Source: Acrasis kona
Lineage: Eukaryota; Heterolobosea; Eutetramitea; Acrasida; Acrasidae
Direction of reading: 5' to 3'
NCBI GenBank assembly: GCA_026419775.2
Contig: JAOPGA020001721.1
Coordinates: forward strand, 35,828 to 99,827
DNA length: 64,000 bases
The notes under the pieces were generated by a model. The model saw only the letters and a program-made list of their open reading frames with translations. It did no database searches and was not told where the DNA came from. This document shows positions 1 to 10,000 of the stretch, one piece after another (the stretch's first letter is position 1; every line of letters begins with the position of its first letter). Made by a program: the position numbers and the translations under genes.

Positions 1-190
1 GTAACAATAAGGAAGATATGAAACAATGTCCTTCCATTGAAGGTTTCGGATAACAAACCAATTTGGTAGTTATAAACTATTTATTTTAAACTGCTTCCTA
101 TATATGGGAATTGGGTGTATTTATATCAACTTCTTCGGGATTTAAATTGGTCAACGTTCTTGTTTCAATCATCATCAAAAAAACAAAAAC

Positions 191-1732
191 ATGAAGACAC
201 TATCATTAGTGGTGCTCTTGGCACTCGCCATAACCACAGCATTCGCTGTTAAAGGAGGAATACAGTTAGAGCAGGGGCAATTCAGCTACCTTGTTTACAT
301 TATGGTAGATCCCGGTACATCAACCACCTATGCTTGCAGTGGAGGTATCATTTCCAGGAGATATGTAATCAGTGCGGGTCACTGCAGCTTCGGTGGACGC
401 TTCCAGGTCATCGTTAACCGTGTGAGTGTTAGGGGCTATAGACTAACGGATTTGGTGGATGTAGTGAAAGTTACCAGACCCAACAACTTTGGACAAAACA
501 ACCTATTCAACTACAACGACGTTGCGATCTGGGAGTTGGCAAAAGATGTACCCGAGTCTCCCGGATTTGTTCAATACCTCAGCATTGGTTTGAATCCTCC
601 CCCAGTCGACTCAAGAATTATCATCGCTGGTTTCGGACAACTCGCTGGTCCAACAAACACTCCTAACGCTCATTGGGGAGTTACTCATGTATCACCTGAC
701 TCTCAATGCAGATTCAGTTCATACAGACCTGAAGTTGCCTTCTGCAGCGTGGATCCAGAAATTTACGCTTGCCCTGGAGATTCCGGAACGCCAATTGTTG
801 TTAAACCAAGAAACTCTGAGAGATATGTCCAAGTTGGTGTGAACAGCTTCGGATATGACGGACCATGTGGTACCAAACAACCAGACTCTGTTGTCGGAAA
901 GGTTTCTTCGATGATTGGTTTCATCAGAGACAACACTCCTTTGGCACCACCAACCTTTGTTCAAATTGACTACAACGACCTTGTATTCCCAGAAACTCAA
1001 CCACCAGCACCCACCACCACCCCAGCACCAACTGAATACGACACAAGAGGATGCTGGACTTGTCCACCAAACTTTACTCACTGGTTCCGTCAAGGTTTAT
1101 CCGAGGCACCAGGTGGTGATAAGTGTGCATGTGTACCAGTAGCAGCAGCACCAACAACCACTCTACCACCAGCACCCACCACCACCTCAGCACCAACTGA
1201 CTACGACACAAGGGGATGCTGGACCTGTCCACCAAACTACATTCATTGGTTCCAACGCTTATCTGAATCACCAGATGGTGACAGATGCTCATGTGTACCA
1301 ATAGGCACGCCCACCACCACACCAGCACCAACCACTCCAACTGGATGCAAATCTGGCTGGACTAGACACGAAGGCTACTGCTACAGATTGTACACAAATT
1401 CATTAACCTTCAACCAGGCTAATGACTTCTGCAGAAGCCAAGGAGCAACTCTGGCATCAATTGTAACATGGCAGATGAACTCATGGGTTAAGGGATTTGT
1501 TTCCGACACTGTTGCCGAGTTCTGGATTGGTGGATCGCGCGCAGGCCAAGGTTCACCATTCTTATGGAACGACAGACGTAACTGGGGATACTCCAACTTT
1601 GCAAGCAACCCACCTGCATGGGCTAACTATGTGTCGTTCATGAACAACGTACCTGGTGCTGAACCAGGAAAGTGGAGAGCAATAGGTCAGGACTATTTGA
1701 AGCCATTCTTGTGCCATAGCCGATCCGCATAA
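191..1732 (+). CDS. Secreted S1-family serine protease with two Cys-rich repeats and a C-type lectin domain
   Basis: A 513-aa single-exon protein. Residues 1-19 form a signal peptide. Residues 20-250 are a chymotrypsin-fold protease with the full triad: His64 in SAGHC, Asp110 in NDVAIW and Ser198 in CPGDSGTP. The mature N-terminus VKGG (residue 20) aligns with the IVGG of activated trypsins and directly follows the predicted signal cleavage site, so no activation propeptide is visible. The residue at the S1 pocket base (chymotrypsin 189) is Tyr192, not Asp, so trypsin-like specificity is not expected. Two Cys-rich modules (GCWTCPPN...CACVP, about residues 280-315 and 335-370) sit between Thr/Pro-rich linkers. 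Residues 385-513 are a C-type lectin-like domain with a WIGG motif. AATAAA lies about 65 nt after the stop. A secreted, carbohydrate-targeted protease is likely, for example for prey digestion (inference). Confidence 0.9.
   Translation: MKTLSLVVLLALAITTAFAVKGGIQLEQGQFSYLVYIMVDPGTSTTYACSGGIISRRYVISAGHCSFGGRFQVIVNRVSVRGYRLTDLVDVVKVTRPNNFGQNNLFNYNDVAIWELAKDVPESPGFVQYLSIGLNPPPVDSRIIIAGFGQLAGPTNTPNAHWGVTHVSPDSQCRFSSYRPEVAFCSVDPEIYACPGDSGTPIVVKPRNSERYVQVGVNSFGYDGPCGTKQPDSVVGKVSSMIGFIRDNTPLAPPTFVQIDYNDLVFPETQPPAPTTTPAPTEYDTRGCWTCPPNFTHWFRQGLSEAPGGDKCACVPVAAAPTTTLPPAPTTTSAPTDYDTRGCWTCPPNYIHWFQRLSESPDGDRCSCVPIGTPTTTPAPTTPTGCKSGWTRHEGYCYRLYTNSLTFNQANDFCRSQGATLASIVTWQMNSWVKGFVSDTVAEFWIGGSRAGQGSPFLWNDRRNWGYSNFASNPPAWANYVSFMNNVPGAEPGKWRAIGQDYLKPFLCHSRSA
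1022..1302 (+). repeat. Two-copy tandem coding repeat in the protease gene
   Basis: Two near-identical stretches starting near 1022 and 1187, offset by 165 nt, each encode a TTTPAPT-type linker plus one Cys-rich module. High nucleotide identity suggests a recent in-frame duplication. Confidence 0.75.
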
Positions 1733-1981
1733 AAAATTGGATGAGGTAAATACGCATGTATCAGAAGATGATGTATGCAAAAAAAGTTTGTTGTACAAAT
1801 AAAAATTATTATTACTTTAGTAATGAACTGTTCATTGTATCTTTCTTGTGCCAGTACAATGATTCTCATTTAAGGTCAATTCGTATTGAACTTTTCTAGT
1901 AATTTTTAGCTGTCATATGTCGTTAATTATAGATTGTGATATAAATAAACCATGTAAGAAACATCTCAAACACATCACAAA

Positions 1982-2862
1982 ATGATAAAAATATTCACTA
2001 GAATACCTAAGCTCTTTAATTCACCATCATCTCCAATTATTGAGATTGGTAGACCAGGCTCCTGTAAAGAAGAATATTGTGAGTACGATACTGATGCCAC
2101 CGTACCTCCAGGCGCACAAACTTGTGATGTTGAGCTAACATCGGAACTAGATGATTTTACATTGTTGTACAACACAGTCGGCAACTTGGGGGAAAGGTTA
2201 CAAAGAATAGATGATAACAGTGAGAAGATGCGTGAGTATCTTGTTGGATGCAAGACCGCTGGCGAAGCAAAACGTATGTGTACCCTTACTTTCATACTAA
2301 TTTATTAGAAATAACAAGTCAATGTAGAGACTTAATCGCTTGTGCCAAATCAGAGTACAACCAAATCATCACGTCGTTGAAACAACTCGAACAAAAAAAC
2401 AAACAAATTTTGGAAACCGAAGGGGAGACTTCGATATTTAGGCTTTACACCATACAAACAACAAGACTAAGAGATGAATTCTCCGAAAGTTTGAAAAAGT
2501 ATGAGAATGTTGTGCAAGAGTGGCACACTAAGCAGAGGTCAAACCATATAAGCGAGATTAGCGTTCAATTTGACGTAGATTTTGATTTACTATCCACGAT
2601 GGAAATAGGAAATGCCGAAATGCACACACTTCAGGTGGAGAAGGCTACTGCTCTCGAATACTTTAAAGCACTAAGAAACCTAGATAAGTGCTACAATGAG
2701 ATGCATGAGATGTTTGTAGAGTTTCACTCCATAGTATGGGAACAAGATCCTCTTTTAGATATAGTAGAACAAAATGTAACAAGAGCTGTGAAGATGGTAA
2801 ATGAAGGAAGTGAAAACATTGAAGCTTTATACAAAAAATTAAAGAGGGCTAGAATCTCATAG
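1982..2862 (+). CDS. Qa-SNARE (syntaxin) without a membrane anchor
   Basis: Exons 1982-2273 and 2309-2862 join across a 35-nt intron with a TACTAAT-like branch site, giving 281 aa. The N-terminal half is helical and Habc-like. The C-terminal ~55 residues form a Qa-SNARE motif, and VWEQDPLLDIVEQNV aligns with the syntaxin zero-layer segment VESQGEMIDRIEYNV, keeping the Gln. The protein stops at KKLKRARIS, where the transmembrane helix would begin; AATAAA follows about 45 nt later and no TM-coding exon is visible downstream. No CaaX box is present. It may act as a soluble or inhibitory SNARE, or associate with membranes indirectly. The family call rests on the SNARE motif. Confidence 0.75.
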
Positions 2863-4246
2863 TGTAATTTGGACTCTACGAGACATTCATGTGAATAACC
2901 GAAAATAATAAAGTTTTGTGTATCAAAATGAAATTTGTGATTTTCTTGAAATTGGTTCCAATGTTGTGGGGTAATTTGATCAGCTGTCGACAATTTCAAT
3001 CCGACTCGGATCGCAGATCTTATAAATCACGTGGGTTAAAATTTTTATAGAGCTAATGTGCTTCTCTCTGAACATCAAAGTTGACGTGATGAAACCATCG
3101 AGAGGATTTCAATGTCCAATGTCCCACGGCATAAAAGTTCTCGATATTGTTACCCTAATATTTTGTGCGTTATACAGTCTGCTGACTCAGATTGCGTTGC
3201 ACATCGCCCTTATAAGTCAGTTGGGAATATTTTACAACATCCTACCCATCAAATGATTCGTTATGGAGGTTATCAAAATACCTCATGAGCTTTTAGCACC
3301 GAAGTTGAATGACCAATAATTACACCATAAGCGCCCTCCAGAATTTTTACTATCGCCAACAAAATCAAACATTCGATGCAATCAATCCCTTCAAAAATTA
3401 TGCAATAAATTGTTGGATGAGCACAACATTTACAAATGAAAATACAGTAAACAACAAGTTTCGTTACTGTGGAGGAACGATTTGAAAGACACGCCTTTAG
3501 GTAATTCAATACAGAACTGCCTGTGCGCTCTGCGGTATTATTTAAAAAATTCGTGATATCCTCATACATGAAAACATACCCCAAACTTTGTATAAATTTC
3601 GCCTCAAAAGAATTCTAATAAGGCTTAAAAATGTGATGGCTAATCATTCATTTGCTGGACATGCGATAATTTATGAGCGCCTTACATTTCAATTTAAACA
3701 TTCTTCGAACTGTCGATTTCTATTATTCGATCAAAATGCATTTATAAACTCAACACTGAGGCAGAATATCATGGCGCTACTTGAGTAGAAGCTTAAATAC
3801 TTGCCGGGCATTATATTTGTCTCCACTTTTTAATTGAAAACGAGCTATATTTGCTTTCCGAAGTATTATGTGATGCGATGGGACTATTGCCAAAACGTGT
3901 GTTTGGTATTTGTTTAGCAAGGCGAGGCATGTGCCTCACTGATGTCCTTGTTCATTTACATACATCAGAGTCTGATGAGCTATCTCAACACCGTTAACTA
4001 AATCATTGTAACTTATTATACAATGATCAAAAGCCTTAAGACCATAATAGGGCGAAAAATTAGGTTTGACTTCACTGATATCAATAAAGAGAGCTGTATC
4101 AGATGCTTATCGCAATAAAGAACTATGACCGAATACCTCCTCAGTCACCAGATTTGATGAGTTGGAGGCGAAATTAGAGTAGATGATGTTACATTTAAAA
4201 AGAACAACCATAATTGCAAAACTGTAATTTATCTACTTTTTTATTC
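2863..4246. other. Intergenic stretch, ~1.4 kb, no convincing gene
   Basis: Short frames at 3056-3256 and 3588-3788 have no recognisable motif and no supportable splice partners. A weak ankyrin-like open frame lies on the minus strand at 3273-3584 and is listed separately. Nothing else is visible. Confidence 0.5.
3273..3584 (-). pseudogene. Possible ankyrin-repeat relic
   Basis: The open frame contains CAHPTIYCIIFEGIDCIECL followed by ILLA, which loosely matches one ankyrin repeat (TPLHxAxxEGHxECxxLLL), and a later GHSTSVLKAH resembles the second helix of another. The GxTPLH turns are degraded and there is no proper start. This is a weak pattern call and could be chance. Confidence 0.2.
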
Positions 4247-4790
4247 TTAAGCAATCACACACCATGAGCCTTCCTTCATCACGTAGGTAGACTTTCCATC
4301 AAATGTTAGTTTCTCTCCATAAAATGCCTTATCTAGAAAGAGTTATTGATACCTGAGCGATAGCCAGTTTCTTACCCATGTTGTCAAAATCGTCGTTCTC
4401 CTTTTGTCCGTTCTTCATTATGGCAATAACCTTCTCGTTGGTATTATCGTTATAGTATAGAATCTTTTCTTTTAGAATTTGGTTCACTTTCTCAGCGTCA
4501 ATGTATCCTCCAATGGGATGTCTTAGGAAGAATGCCTGTAGTTCTTCAATCATGGCGGCGCAAACCTTGTTTGAGGCATTTTCTGAGACGCAAAAATAAA
4601 GAAGACCTTTACTGAGCGTGTAGTTAAAGTCATATTTCGATAGAGCGAATGAGCGACTGTGCTCTTGACCATTGATACGCGGTACGATCTTCTTGGTTAT
4701 GAACTCTGCAAAATTGTTGTTCTTCGACGGATACTGACCCTTGACAGAGCTATCTGAATAGTCAATGATACTCGCATATATGATTGTCAT
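4247..4790 (-). CDS. Longin-domain protein, VAMP7/Ykt6-like, SNARE motif lost
   Basis: Preferred model: exons 4353-4790 and 4247-4291 across a 61-nt intron with an ACTAAC branch site, giving 160 aa; AATAAA follows the stop closely. Residues 1-95 read as a longin domain (MTIIYASIIDYSD start, LLYFCVSE strand, FFLRHP helix end). The region where an R-SNARE heptad motif with central Arg should follow (residues 105-160) is short and does not fit, and there is no TM helix or prenylation motif. Ending the frame at 4329 without splicing gives a similar 153-aa product. It lies about 2 kb from the anchorless Qa-SNARE, on the opposite strand. Likely a regulatory or decoy longin protein. Confidence 0.65.
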
Positions 4791-5077
4791 GACTCGAAAG
4801 TTTTACAGTTTGTAATCCTCCGGAGGATTAAAATGGATAGTCACACCTTCCTATTCCGTCGTGTGAAAACATCTCCTTTTTCCGTTGAGATAAAGTTAGA
4901 AGATTATGCTTTCATTTGGAAAGAATTCCCTTGTTAACGTTATAAAAAGGACATCTCGCCACGAATTAAGTAATACATCAGATGAATTCTATCGCAACTA
5001 CGATACGTTACGTTACAGACCTAGATATAAATAGCGAAAGAACATTCAAATAATCCAACCAAAGCAAGCACAAAACA

Positions 5078-6025
5078 ATGGGAGCCCAGTACAGTACCAT
5101 CAAGAAGAATATCCTCATTGAACAAGCCATCAGCTACAGAAAGAAATTGAGGAAGAGGCTTGAGAAAGGTACTGACAACAACGGCACAACCCAGTTCGAA
5201 CTCACCGAGTTCCCACTCATCGACCTCATCAACAACGACTCCTTCATCACCAATGCTCCAGATGTCTTGGACATCATCTACCATTCTCCAGAGGTCGTAG
5301 AAAGACTCAAGCAGTTCGAAGCATGCTCTGGTTTCCGTTGTGCCATCGCCAGTGTCAAGAACGAGAAACTAGACACATGGCTCATGTCAAAGTTTGTTGG
5401 TAACAAGATGGACGAGAAGTACCAAAAGATGAAGAACAACTTGGAGAGGTTCATTCAGACTCAAATCTTCAATGCCTTCTCGGAGAACTGCAGCATGGAC
5501 AACGCGGACGCGAACCTCGACCCCCAGGAGTACTTTGATGAAGTTGCAGCAGCTGCTTCAAAGGCCATTGTCGACAACATTGAAGCAGAGCAATCCAACG
5601 TGCAGTTAACTAAGCAAAAGAAGATTACCATGTATCCAATCTCCCAGTCAGTTAACTTTAATAACGCCATGAAGAACGTAGGAATGATCATCATGATGGC
5701 TGGAAACGTTGGTGTTGAGAAGGTGCAAGGTGGGTGCCTAACTAAGGGAAGAATCAGCGTGATAATGGACATGACCATCAAGGTTATCGTTTTCAACAAC
5801 TACGTCTTCTCAAAGAGATGTCTACAGAGCGTACTTAACGGTATTAGAGAAAGAGAGAATAGACAGAATGTTAGTGAACAAGTAGTAAGTGATCACATCG
5901 CAAGACATGAGAATACCGTCACCGAAGAAGGTAAGGTCAAGTTGACATTCAAGACTGAGGAGAAAGAAAAGTCGTTTGCCGCTAGATTGAGTACTGCTGT
6001 CGACAAGAATGTAATTGCCGGTTAA
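5078..6025 (+). CDS. Hypothetical protein with N-myristoylation signal
   Basis: A 315-aa single-exon protein. It begins MGAQYS, a fit to the N-myristoylation consensus (Gly2, Ser6), suggesting membrane attachment. The body is mixed helical with no recognised domain; residues 190-235 include a hydrophobic stretch (MIIMMAGNVGVE). The C-terminal 60 residues are Lys/Glu-rich. Codon use resembles that of the clearly expressed neighbours. AATAAA occurs near 6286. Function unknown. Confidence 0.75.
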   Translation: MGAQYSTIKKNILIEQAISYRKKLRKRLEKGTDNNGTTQFELTEFPLIDLINNDSFITNAPDVLDIIYHSPEVVERLKQFEACSGFRCAIASVKNEKLDTWLMSKFVGNKMDEKYQKMKNNLERFIQTQIFNAFSENCSMDNADANLDPQEYFDEVAAAASKAIVDNIEAEQSNVQLTKQKKITMYPISQSVNFNNAMKNVGMIIMMAGNVGVEKVQGGCLTKGRISVIMDMTIKVIVFNNYVFSKRCLQSVLNGIRERENRQNVSEQVVSDHIARHENTVTEEGKVKLTFKTEEKEKSFAARLSTAVDKNVIAG

Positions 6026-6393
6026 ATTAAGTCGGTGTTAGTCATAAATCAATTTTGTTTGTAGAATACTTGTTTCTCTTTTCTTTCAGATATTGAAATA
6101 AGTTATAGGTCCATGACGTTTTCAGCGACTACTCCTTGCGGAAATGCGCTAATGCGGAAATATTTCAATTTTAGATTTCTTACAACAAACACAAATACGC
6201 ATCATAAAGTGTCTATGTAGAAGATACTATTCAACTTCTACCAAAGGTCAAAAATATCTAGATGATTAGAAATACCTTCAAGGTTGAATAAATGGATAAA
6301 ATATTCGAGTTAGACAATTTCTTACCAACATTAAAAGAATGTTCGAAACGAATAAGCTCACTATTGCAACAGAATTAATACAAAATTGTTTCT
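6026..6393. other. Convergent intergenic stretch
   Basis: Holds the 3' ends of two convergent genes, with an AATAAA for the plus-strand gene near 6286. No further feature is seen. Confidence 0.5.
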
Positions 6394-6927
6394 TTATTTT
6401 TTCTTTTGTGAACTCTTAATGGTTAAAACGTCGTTTTCTGAATCGACGATGTACTTTGCAATGACGGAAGGAATCTTGATGACCAAAATGTAGAAAATTA
6501 TGCTGTTCATGAACCACCACACGATAGCAAAGTAAGATACATAGATGAGTGGTGACTTTGGCCAGATTTGCATAGGGTGACCTAGAATTTTAGCAGCTAC
6601 AAATCCCAAGCTGTACTCAGTGACCCATCCAATAACTGTGGTAATCAGCATCTTGACCCAAAAGTTTACTCTCAGTGTGAGCAATACCCACCACCACACG
6701 TTCCAGAACACGAAGCATAGAACTCCCCATGAGAACACAGATTGGAACGAGAACCAATAGTATGGTGAGTCTGGATAATACCAGCCATACTCTCCAGTAA
6801 CCTTGTGTGTAAGTATGTTTTGAGATAGTTCAATGAACCAGAAGATGAAGGGGATATACATGAGTTGAATAGCAAGGTAAACCCAATCCATGATGAACTT
6901 CTTCTTGTTGTCTCCTGAAGGCTGCAT
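6394..6927 (-). CDS. Four-TM membrane protein, unknown
   Basis: A 177-aa single-exon protein with four hydrophobic segments (about residues 14-34, 57-84, 91-113 and 127-153) rich in Trp and Tyr, and Lys-rich ends (GDNKKK and SSQKKK). The C-terminal KKxx-like tail (QKKK) could act as an ER-retrieval signal (inference). The stop codon is embedded in AATAAA. I do not recognise the family. Confidence 0.75.
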   Translation of the reverse strand: MQPSGDNKKKFIMDWVYLAIQLMYIPFIFWFIELSQNILTHKVTGEYGWYYPDSPYYWFSFQSVFSWGVLCFVFWNVWWWVLLTLRVNFWVKMLITTVIGWVTEYSLGFVAAKILGHPMQIWPKSPLIYVSYFAIVWWFMNSIIFYILVIKIPSVIAKYIVDSENDVLTIKSSQKKK

Positions 6928-7320
6928 TGTGTGTTTTGTATTTGTGTTTGTGCAAGTCCTGACGTGTTCCTTTTATATCTTTCATGCTTCCTTTGTGACA
7001 GTGACAAGTTCCCGAATAAGGAAGAATGACATCTATAAAAGTGTCCCTCCCCTTCCTGATGTTTGCAACGGCTAATTGTCGACATCAAGTTGTTTTATCT
7101 TCATCATGGAGATAAAACAACCCGGGTGCTGAAGTGTTCTTTTTATTGCACATATATAAGCACTTTTTATAGAAGAACAGTTCACACAACAAGTAACTTT
7201 CTTTGACATCACAATGTGTCGCTGGAATAAATTTTTTGAAAGGCGTCGCTCGCCTCTTTTAACAAAACAAGAAAAGATCGAAGAAAAAGGTCAAAGAAAA
7301 TTAATTTTGATAAAAGTATT
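6928..7320. other. Intergenic stretch with a perfect hairpin
   Basis: Upstream of the minus-strand 4-TM gene and downstream of the RGS-START gene. It contains the 11-bp-stem hairpin at 7090-7120 and TATA-like runs (TATATAAG near 7148). Confidence 0.5.
7090..7120. repeat. Inverted repeat, 11-bp perfect stem, 9-nt loop
   Basis: TTGTTTTATCT at 7090-7100 is the exact reverse complement of AGATAAAACAA at 7110-7120. It lies between two minus-strand genes and could be a regulatory operator or RNA hairpin, or chance in AT-rich DNA. Confidence 0.6.
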
Positions 7321-8690
7321 TTATAGTCCTGCTGTAAGTTGTTGTTGGTCTTCATGTTTTTGTTGTTTCAAGTACTCTTTATGATCTATCAAAGGACGCA
7401 TTAAACCATCTTTTAAATCATTCTCTGGAATGGGCTTTCCTTCCCTCTCCTTCATAAACTTGTCAATGTTCGCACTGAGTTGCTTGCCTCTTGTAAACAC
7501 AACCATGTCGGATAACTTGTTACCCAACTTACTTCCCAGGTTTGCTACGTGCATTTGATAATACATTGTACGGTTATCGTCCAACTTCTTGATGGAATAT
7601 ATTTGAAAGTCGGTGAAGGGTGGAGTTTTTTTTAGATTGTATTGATTTAGTTCCTCGTGGTAGCAAGGCTTGCTCATCGTTATGGACTCATCTGTCACGG
7701 GATCGTACATTGCTGTTGAGTTTACACAGTACACTCGGTTGGCCATTAGAGGGAACTTGAGGTCATAGATCATTACGCAAACACTCCTGCCTTGCTTCAT
7801 GTCCTTCCATGGATATTTCTTCTTTAGGTCCTCGTAGCTCAGATACTGCACGGTTCGTTCTCTAAGAATGTTAGCATCAAAGTCACTCACATACTTTGCG
7901 TGAAGCATGTAGTGTTCGACAAAATCAAAAGGATAGTGGAGGATCCCGACGTATTTGTTAACAAAGCAACCTTCTTTAACCCAGGATACGTTGGGAAAGA
8001 ACTTTTTAATGTCGTCCGATTGGAAGGCCATGATCTTTTGATTTTTATCCCACCCCGATAGTTTCCAATCATAACTGTCTTGTGAGAGATAACGCATGAA
8101 TTCAATGTCACTGTCTTCAACGTAGTTTCCTTGAAAGTCAGCGTCAGAGTATTGCATCTCCATGGCCTTCTTTAACACGCCGACGGTATCCAGCCACTCA
8201 TGTTTCTTTGTGTTTACTAGGCTAAACCAGATTGGGGAACGGATGAACCTCGGCATTACGTCTTTGGACATCTCTTCGTTGGTAATGTTCCTTACATTAA
8301 TAAATTGTTTAACAACTAAATCAAGACCGTAAGCATCCATGTTGGCTGATATATTTATTAACTCGGTTCTGTCCCTTGAAGAAATATTAATTTCGCGAGG
8401 GGCACCTTGTTCAACATATGTCGTTATAACTTCAATTAACTTTGATTTGAATTGTACAACTTTAGATTCTGGCAGCTTTCTGAATTCGATGACTAATTGG
8501 TCAACGGCATCCATGAAGTCCAAACTCTCAGTGTTTAGTGTACCCTCCAAATATTCACAAAGACATTTTCTTGCCTCTTCATCTTCAAGGTTTAGGAAAG
8601 CTTTTACAATTACTACTTACTCTTTCTGATGAGGTCGAGCGAGAAAATGTACTCTTTTACGAGGTCTGCTGCTTTCACTCTCTTCCCCAT
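7321..8690 (-). CDS. RGS-START domain protein
   Basis: Exons 8621-8690 and 7321-8582 across a 38-nt intron (GTAAGT...CTAAAC..AAG) give 443 aa starting MGKRVKAADLV. Residues ~5-150 form an RGS domain: the C-terminal half has the hallmark YVEQGAPREINISS and PRFIRSPIWFSL, matching the RGS helices that contact G-alpha. Residues ~180-400 look like a START lipid-binding fold (helix-grip pattern with a terminal helix at ANIDKFMKERE). It would accelerate GTP hydrolysis on a G-alpha subunit, perhaps under lipid control. A 20-nt intron alternative was rejected because it lacks a branch site. The single open frame alone begins at a TTG, which is not the real start. Confidence 0.8.
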
Positions 8691-9433
8691 GTTTCAAAAG
8701 AGATGATTATTTTTGCCAAACATCAATCAACTAACATAAAGTGTTCTTTATGTAGATGTCATGTGCCATTTCTGGTTGTTTTGCTTTAATTAGTACCATT
8801 TATTATTATTCAACTGAAATCCAACTTCAAATGTCAAATTTGTGCACTCTTTAATATAATACAACGTCAGCCGGAGCAGGAGTTCTGAAAACACCAAAAC
8901 TACTTTTAATAATAAAAAACACCAAAACTACTTTTGTGTGCCACATGCAGTGATTACTGTAACCATTTACAGAAAGTCATTAGTCACTGTCAATCCCTGT
9001 CGAATCAATTGTGTCCACTTCTTAAGTAGCAAATAGATAAAATCACCGGATGATAAAGGGAAATCAAGATTTAGTCCTGATGACCCAGAACGACAATAAA
9101 AAATGTAAGTATTAATACAGGTTCTTCCGTCTCACTGTGGAATTTTCCGACTCATTATAAATCCTGCGATAAAAAATGCAACTCTGCAGAGTTAATAAAA
9201 TTTCATTGGCAATATTTATCTATTCAATTCTTTTCTGTTTATCGCTAGTCTGATGTGGTAATTTTGTTCAAGTCGCTTTTATGATAATGGCACTTGTCCA
9301 TTCAACAGATTCTAGTTGACTATTTTTACAATTTACATAATTTATTTTACTTTCAGGTTGGCCTGAAATTAACCGTTAAAAGGAATTTGAAATATTAGAT
9401 TGAGAGTAATTCATTCTGAAAAAACAAAGTACA
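8691..9433. other. Intergenic stretch upstream of histone H3
   Basis: About 740 nt of AT-rich sequence. It holds two copies of a 20-nt direct repeat (8888-8907 and 8916-8935). A GTAAGT at 9105 and a TTTCAG ending at 9357 could bound a 5'-UTR intron of the H3 gene, but this cannot be shown from sequence alone. Confidence 0.45.
8888..8935. repeat. Two perfect 20-nt direct repeats
   Basis: AAAACACCAAAACTACTTTT occurs at 8888-8907 and 8916-8935, separated by 8 nt. Short tandem duplication in non-coding DNA. Confidence 0.8.
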
Positions 9434-9844
9434 ATGGCACGCACAAAGCAAACAGCACGTAAATCAACTGGTGGAAAAGCACCCCGTAAACAACTTGCCA
9501 GCAAGGCAGCCAAAAAGACAGCCCCATCCTCAGGAGGTCTAAAGAAGCCACACAGATACAAGCCAGGAACCGTTGCTTTACGTGAAATTCGTCGTTACCA
9601 GAAGAGCACTGAACTTTTGATCCGCAGAGCACCCTTCCAACGTTTGGTTCGTGAGATTGCACAAGATTACAAGTCCGACTTACGTTTCCAACAATCTGCT
9701 GTTGATGCTCTTCAAGAAGCGTCAGAAGCATATTTGGTTGGTCTATTTGAGGACACAAATTTGTGCGCGATTCATGCAAAGAGAGTCACCATTATGCCAA
9801 AAGACGTACAACTCGCTAGAAGAATCCGTGGAGAACGCAGTTAA
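9434..9844 (+). CDS. Histone H3
   Basis: A 136-aa intronless H3 (135 after Met removal) with the full core ([36 protein letters not shown]). Lys4, Lys9, Ser10, Lys14, Lys18, Lys23, Lys27 and Lys36 are kept. Tail differences from canonical animal H3 are T22S, R26K, S28T, A31S, T32S and V35L. The core reads [10 protein letters not shown], so it is neither typical H3.1 (SAVMALQEA) nor H3.3 (SAIGALQEA). No CENP-A-type tail or loop-1 expansion is seen. The gene forms part of the nucleosome; the tail changes affect the K27 mark context. Confidence 0.95.
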   Translation: MARTKQTARKSTGGKAPRKQLASKAAKKTAPSSGGLKKPHRYKPGTVALREIRRYQKSTELLIRRAPFQRLVREIAQDYKSDLRFQQSAVDALQEASEAYLVGLFEDTNLCAIHAKRVTIMPKDVQLARRIRGERS

Positions 9845-10000
9845 ATACGTATCATCCTTTATTTCTTACTAAAACCTTTGTACATTTTTGATAATAAATC
9901 CCTGCTGAATCTCACAAGACTTCTTTATTATGCATAACAAACATTTAAGATCATCGTTCAGAACATAATCAGCACTCACAAACAGTCAATGTTTTTTCGG

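Noticed and set aside
8601-8620. A 20-nt intron in the RGS-START gene
   Set aside because: In frame, but it has no branch site; extending to the AAG at 8583 gives 38 nt with CTAAAC, like the other introns.
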